Shown: positions 61,261 to 64,000 of the stretch, in pieces
Layout of the letters: each line of letters starts with the position of its first letter
Position numbering within the stretch: the first letter of the stretch is position 1
Assembly: GCA_032718475.1 (NCBI GenBank)
Contig: JAUCBJ010000150.1
Coordinates: 108,199-172,198, forward strand
DNA: 64,000 nt
Source: Nemertoderma westbladi
Taxonomy: Eukaryota > Xenacoelomorpha > Nemertodermatida > Nemertodermatidae
Direction: 5' to 3'
Program-made: the position numbers and the translations under genes
The notes under the pieces: model-generated
Seen by the model: only the letters and a program-made list of their open reading frames with translations
What the model was told of the DNA's origin: nothing
The model's database searches: none

Positions 61261-64000
61261 TCAGGTCAGGTCAGGTATTCTAGGTCATTGATCAAGAAAA
61301 CTTGCCACCTCCATGCAGCATAAAGGAGGTGCCACCTGTAGCTGCATAGACCCCTTTTACTAGGGCAAATCTGGTCCTGTAACTAGGACCCCCTTCGTTC
61401 ATAAGGACGCCCTTGGTCCTGGATTAAGGACCCATATACTTGGCTGCAGGGGTATATGGCCTGACCAGGCAGATGGTGATCTACCAATGGCTGGTCAGGA
61501 GTAGAGTGTTCTCATGTCCACTCTGAGAGCACTTCACTGCGACCTGCACCTGGCAGCAAGGGTACAGGGCATGACCCAGCAGATGAGCTGCAACAGCCAA
61601 TGGTGGGTCATGTGCGCCAGAGTAGATATGGGTGATGGGCCTCATATCTGACTCCATTGCGACACCCACCCTGTGGAATGGCAAACCAGGGTGTGGTATT
61701 TGCCCCGAGAGCTGACTCGGCAAAAAAGCACCCCCCAACCCCCACTATGGATTACATTAGCAATGCGGAGGTCCGGCCACTAGAGGCCAGTGGAATTACC
61801 GGACACAATCGGCCTCACAGGCGTCAGTTAACTCCTGACCGGCTGCCTGTCTCACCCCCTACTGGAGAGAGAGCATTCAACAATTCTTTGAGTCCCTTTC
61901 CTGATGACCTTTCTGGCCCAAACCCTGGGTCACCAGGGAGGCCAGATTGTGATGGGGAGAGGGATTCTGGAGTTGGAGGCTACTCTCATGTTCCACCCCG
62001 ACCAACAAAGCCATTGGTGAATCTGAGGCAAGTCACTAGACTAGCCTCAGTAAACACCCTAACACTCGGGTCCCCAATGCGACAAGGTGAGCTGACTGCC
62101 TTGGCAGATAAGCTTTCTCTTAGCGCAGTGGGTGTTCAAGAGCACCGAATGCAGACTGGACAGACTGATGAGGTTCTGATTAAGGACATGGGGGGCGGTT
62201 GGCGACTCGCCCTCGCGTCAGCAGATGATAGTGGCAATGGTGGAATTGGTCTATTGATGAATCCAACTGCACATGCAGCATTGGACAAAATAGACCAAAT
62301 CTCTAACCGCATCATCCGTTGCCACTTCTCATGTTCTGGAAGACTGGCTAAGAAGTTTCCTAAGGTGGTTCTGATTGTGTGCTACTCTCCAACTAGTGTT
62401 GCCCCTGTAGAGGAGGTGGAAAATTTCTACCACAATCTACAAGCAGCTACTGATGGAGTGGATCAGCATGCATTCTTAACATTCCTGGGAGACTTTAATG
62501 CAAGTCTGCATCAATCACCTACATCGCCCTGGGTCTATAGCAATAGTGTTAACCGAAATTCTGTCCATCTTCAGGATTTTATCTCTGGAAATGGATTGTT
62601 TTCGGCTGGAACCCAGTTCAAGAAGCGAACTGGAAAGCTATGGACTCATAGTGGACCCAGTCCCAGATAAGTCCCAGATAGACCATATTCTGTTTCGTAG
62701 GAAATACAGGAGCTCTATACAAGACTGTAATGCATTTACACTTCGACCCTTCTCCAGTGATCACCGCTTTATTGTGGCCAAGGTAAGACTTAGTCTGCGT
62801 GCTAGCAGAACAACGAAATCTGCCTTGCCGCGGCATGACTGGTCCTCTCTGTTGCAACAGCCAAGTGTGAGATCCAGCTTCACACTACAGCTGAGCAACA
62901 GGTATGAGGCTCTTGCCTCTGAGGCGGCAGATCACTGTGAGGGCTATACTGCCTTTACAGAAGCAGTTAAGTTAGCAGCTGCAGAAACAGTTCCTGTATA
63001 CCCTCGAAACAGGAAAAGGGCCCCCTGGACTGACAACAAAATTCAAAAGTGCCGAAATGACCTTCATAAGGCGCAGAAAGAGTCCCGACTCAAACAGACT
63101 ACAGCGGCCAAGAATGCAGTTAAGGCTGCATCTAGGTCCCTGAACAGGCAGTACTCTGTTAATCTACAGGAGCTAATAAACCAACAGGTTGATGCCATCA
63201 ATGATGCTGACGACAGCAGGCAATCATCTCAGGCATGGAAATCGACCAATCTGCTTACTGGGCGGAAAAGCCAACCAACCACCAAGGTTAAGGCTGAATC
63301 ACCAGCCGATCGCCTCAATGGTTGGAAAGCCCACTTTGAAAAGCTCCTCAATAATGACAGGGTATTGCCTGATAACTTTATAGAAGTAAAGGTGTCTGAG
63401 TCTGTACTCCCAGATATTCCCATTGGCGATATCTCCTTTGCAGAAGTGAAGGCTGCTGCAAAGAGCATTAAGACCAATCGTGCCAGTGGAGTAGATGGTG
63501 TTCCCCCTGAGGTCTTTAAAATCCCTGAGTGTTTAAAGCTCATCTATCCCATCATAGTAGACATGTACCGTACAACAAGAGTCCCACAAGAAATGAAAAC
63601 AAATAACTTGGTGCCAGTTCCCAAGAAGGGCAACCTAACACTCTATGGTTCTTTTCGGGGAATCTCATTGATCTCGATTGCTGCAAAGCTATACAATAGG
63701 ATTCTATTAAATCGCATCAGGGATCCCATTGAGAGACTGCTCCGTGGAAATCAGAATGGGTTCCGTAAAGGTCGTGGGATCATGGAGCCCATTTTGGCAC
63801 TTAGAAGGATAATTGAAGAATTATCAAAAAAGAAAGACAGGCATCTGGCTGTTATCTTTGTTGACTTCTTCAAGGCCTTTGATTCAGTCTCTCGCTCACG
63901 TATGTTCAGCATACTTTCATTATATGGGATTCCTGATGAAATTATTGCAGCAATCAGATCAGTATACGATGGTTCGACAACATTTGTGTCTACTGTTGAC
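61261..64000 (+). mobile_element. LINE-A copy with full 5' end, cut by the window edge
   Basis: It begins with the GTCAGGTCAGGTCAGGT stretch and has the 5' UTR, endonuclease and RT start, nearly identical to the copy at 14851. It keeps the 20 bp at 63798-63818 that the first copy lost. Its 3' end lies beyond the window. Confidence 0.95.
61657..64000 (+). pseudogene. LINE-A ORF of the second long copy, one frameshift seen
   Basis: The frame is open for 337 residues through the leader and most of the endonuclease. It is then broken near 62660, where CCCAGATAAG replaces GGTCACAAG (a small local duplication of TCCCAGATA), just before the SQIDHIL catalytic stretch. The RT frame resumes and has no further break up to the window end that I could see. 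The first catalytic stretch FVDFFKAFDSVSR is present at about 63860. Confidence 0.88.

Noticed and set aside
61261-61330. Twin-priming inversion of a single LINE
   Set aside because: The left, inverted part carries the 3' tail instead of 5' sequence, so the standard twin-priming product does not fit.

Overview
The window is eukaryotic, almost certainly from an invertebrate animal. It carries a K2P potassium-channel gene with a GT-AG intron, a CD109/alpha-2-macroglobulin-type thioester protein, a membrane fibrinogen-related protein, and a dense mix of metazoan-type retrotransposons: APE-type LINEs, Ty3/Gypsy, BEL/Pao, a tRNA-derived SINE and an RT element with a Cys-rich N-terminus. AT-rich spacers and many minisatellites fit an early-branching or marine invertebrate. 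The species cannot be fixed from the sequence. No rRNA gene, convincing tRNA gene or CRISPR array was seen.

Layout. 0-7 kb: a duplicated locus. Copy 1 is an open type II membrane protein (mucin-like stalk plus fibrinogen-like domain). Copy 2 is a pseudogene in which one 80-bp coding segment has expanded into a 14-unit minisatellite. LINE pieces and small hairpin elements lie between. 8.9-13.5 kb (minus): a thioester-containing, probably GPI-anchored CD109-like gene with no introns and one frameshift. 13.8-14.6 kb: a C-rich minisatellite. 14.85-18.59 kb: a near full-length LINE ('LINE-A', my label), inactivated by a 20-bp deletion, followed by decayed copies to 21.5 kb. 22.5-27.4 kb: an internally deleted Gypsy element with a clean 5-bp target-site duplication; its left LTR is split by a 2.46-kb insertion containing a 1.16-kb fold-back palindrome.

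29.6-33.4 kb: a two-exon THIK-like (KCNK12/13-like) K2P channel whose intron carries a LINE-A insertion with a perfect 14-bp target-site duplication. 33.2-43.1 kb: a tandem segmental duplication whose unit contains the last K2P coding segment, a Cys-rich RT element with a 30-bp (10-residue) repeat array, and an unrecognised minus-strand ORF cluster. 43.8-57.3 kb: a 13.5-kb BEL/Pao element with about 1.85-2.1-kb LTRs. Its reverse transcriptase, RNase H and integrase are broken mainly by stop codons. Unusually, about 3 kb of further ORFs, including a triple zinc-knuckle (Gag nucleocapsid-like) ORF, lie 3' of pol. Eight copies of a 20-nt hairpin motif are scattered through its internal region. 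57.6-64 kb: inverted LINE-A ends forming a palindrome, a 15-bp satellite with a five-unit higher-order period, and two head-to-head LINE-A copies running off the window end.

The host genes (fibrinogen-related membrane protein, CD109-like protein, K2P channel) show no operon-like relation. The window is mainly a record of nested retrotransposition and segmental duplication around them.
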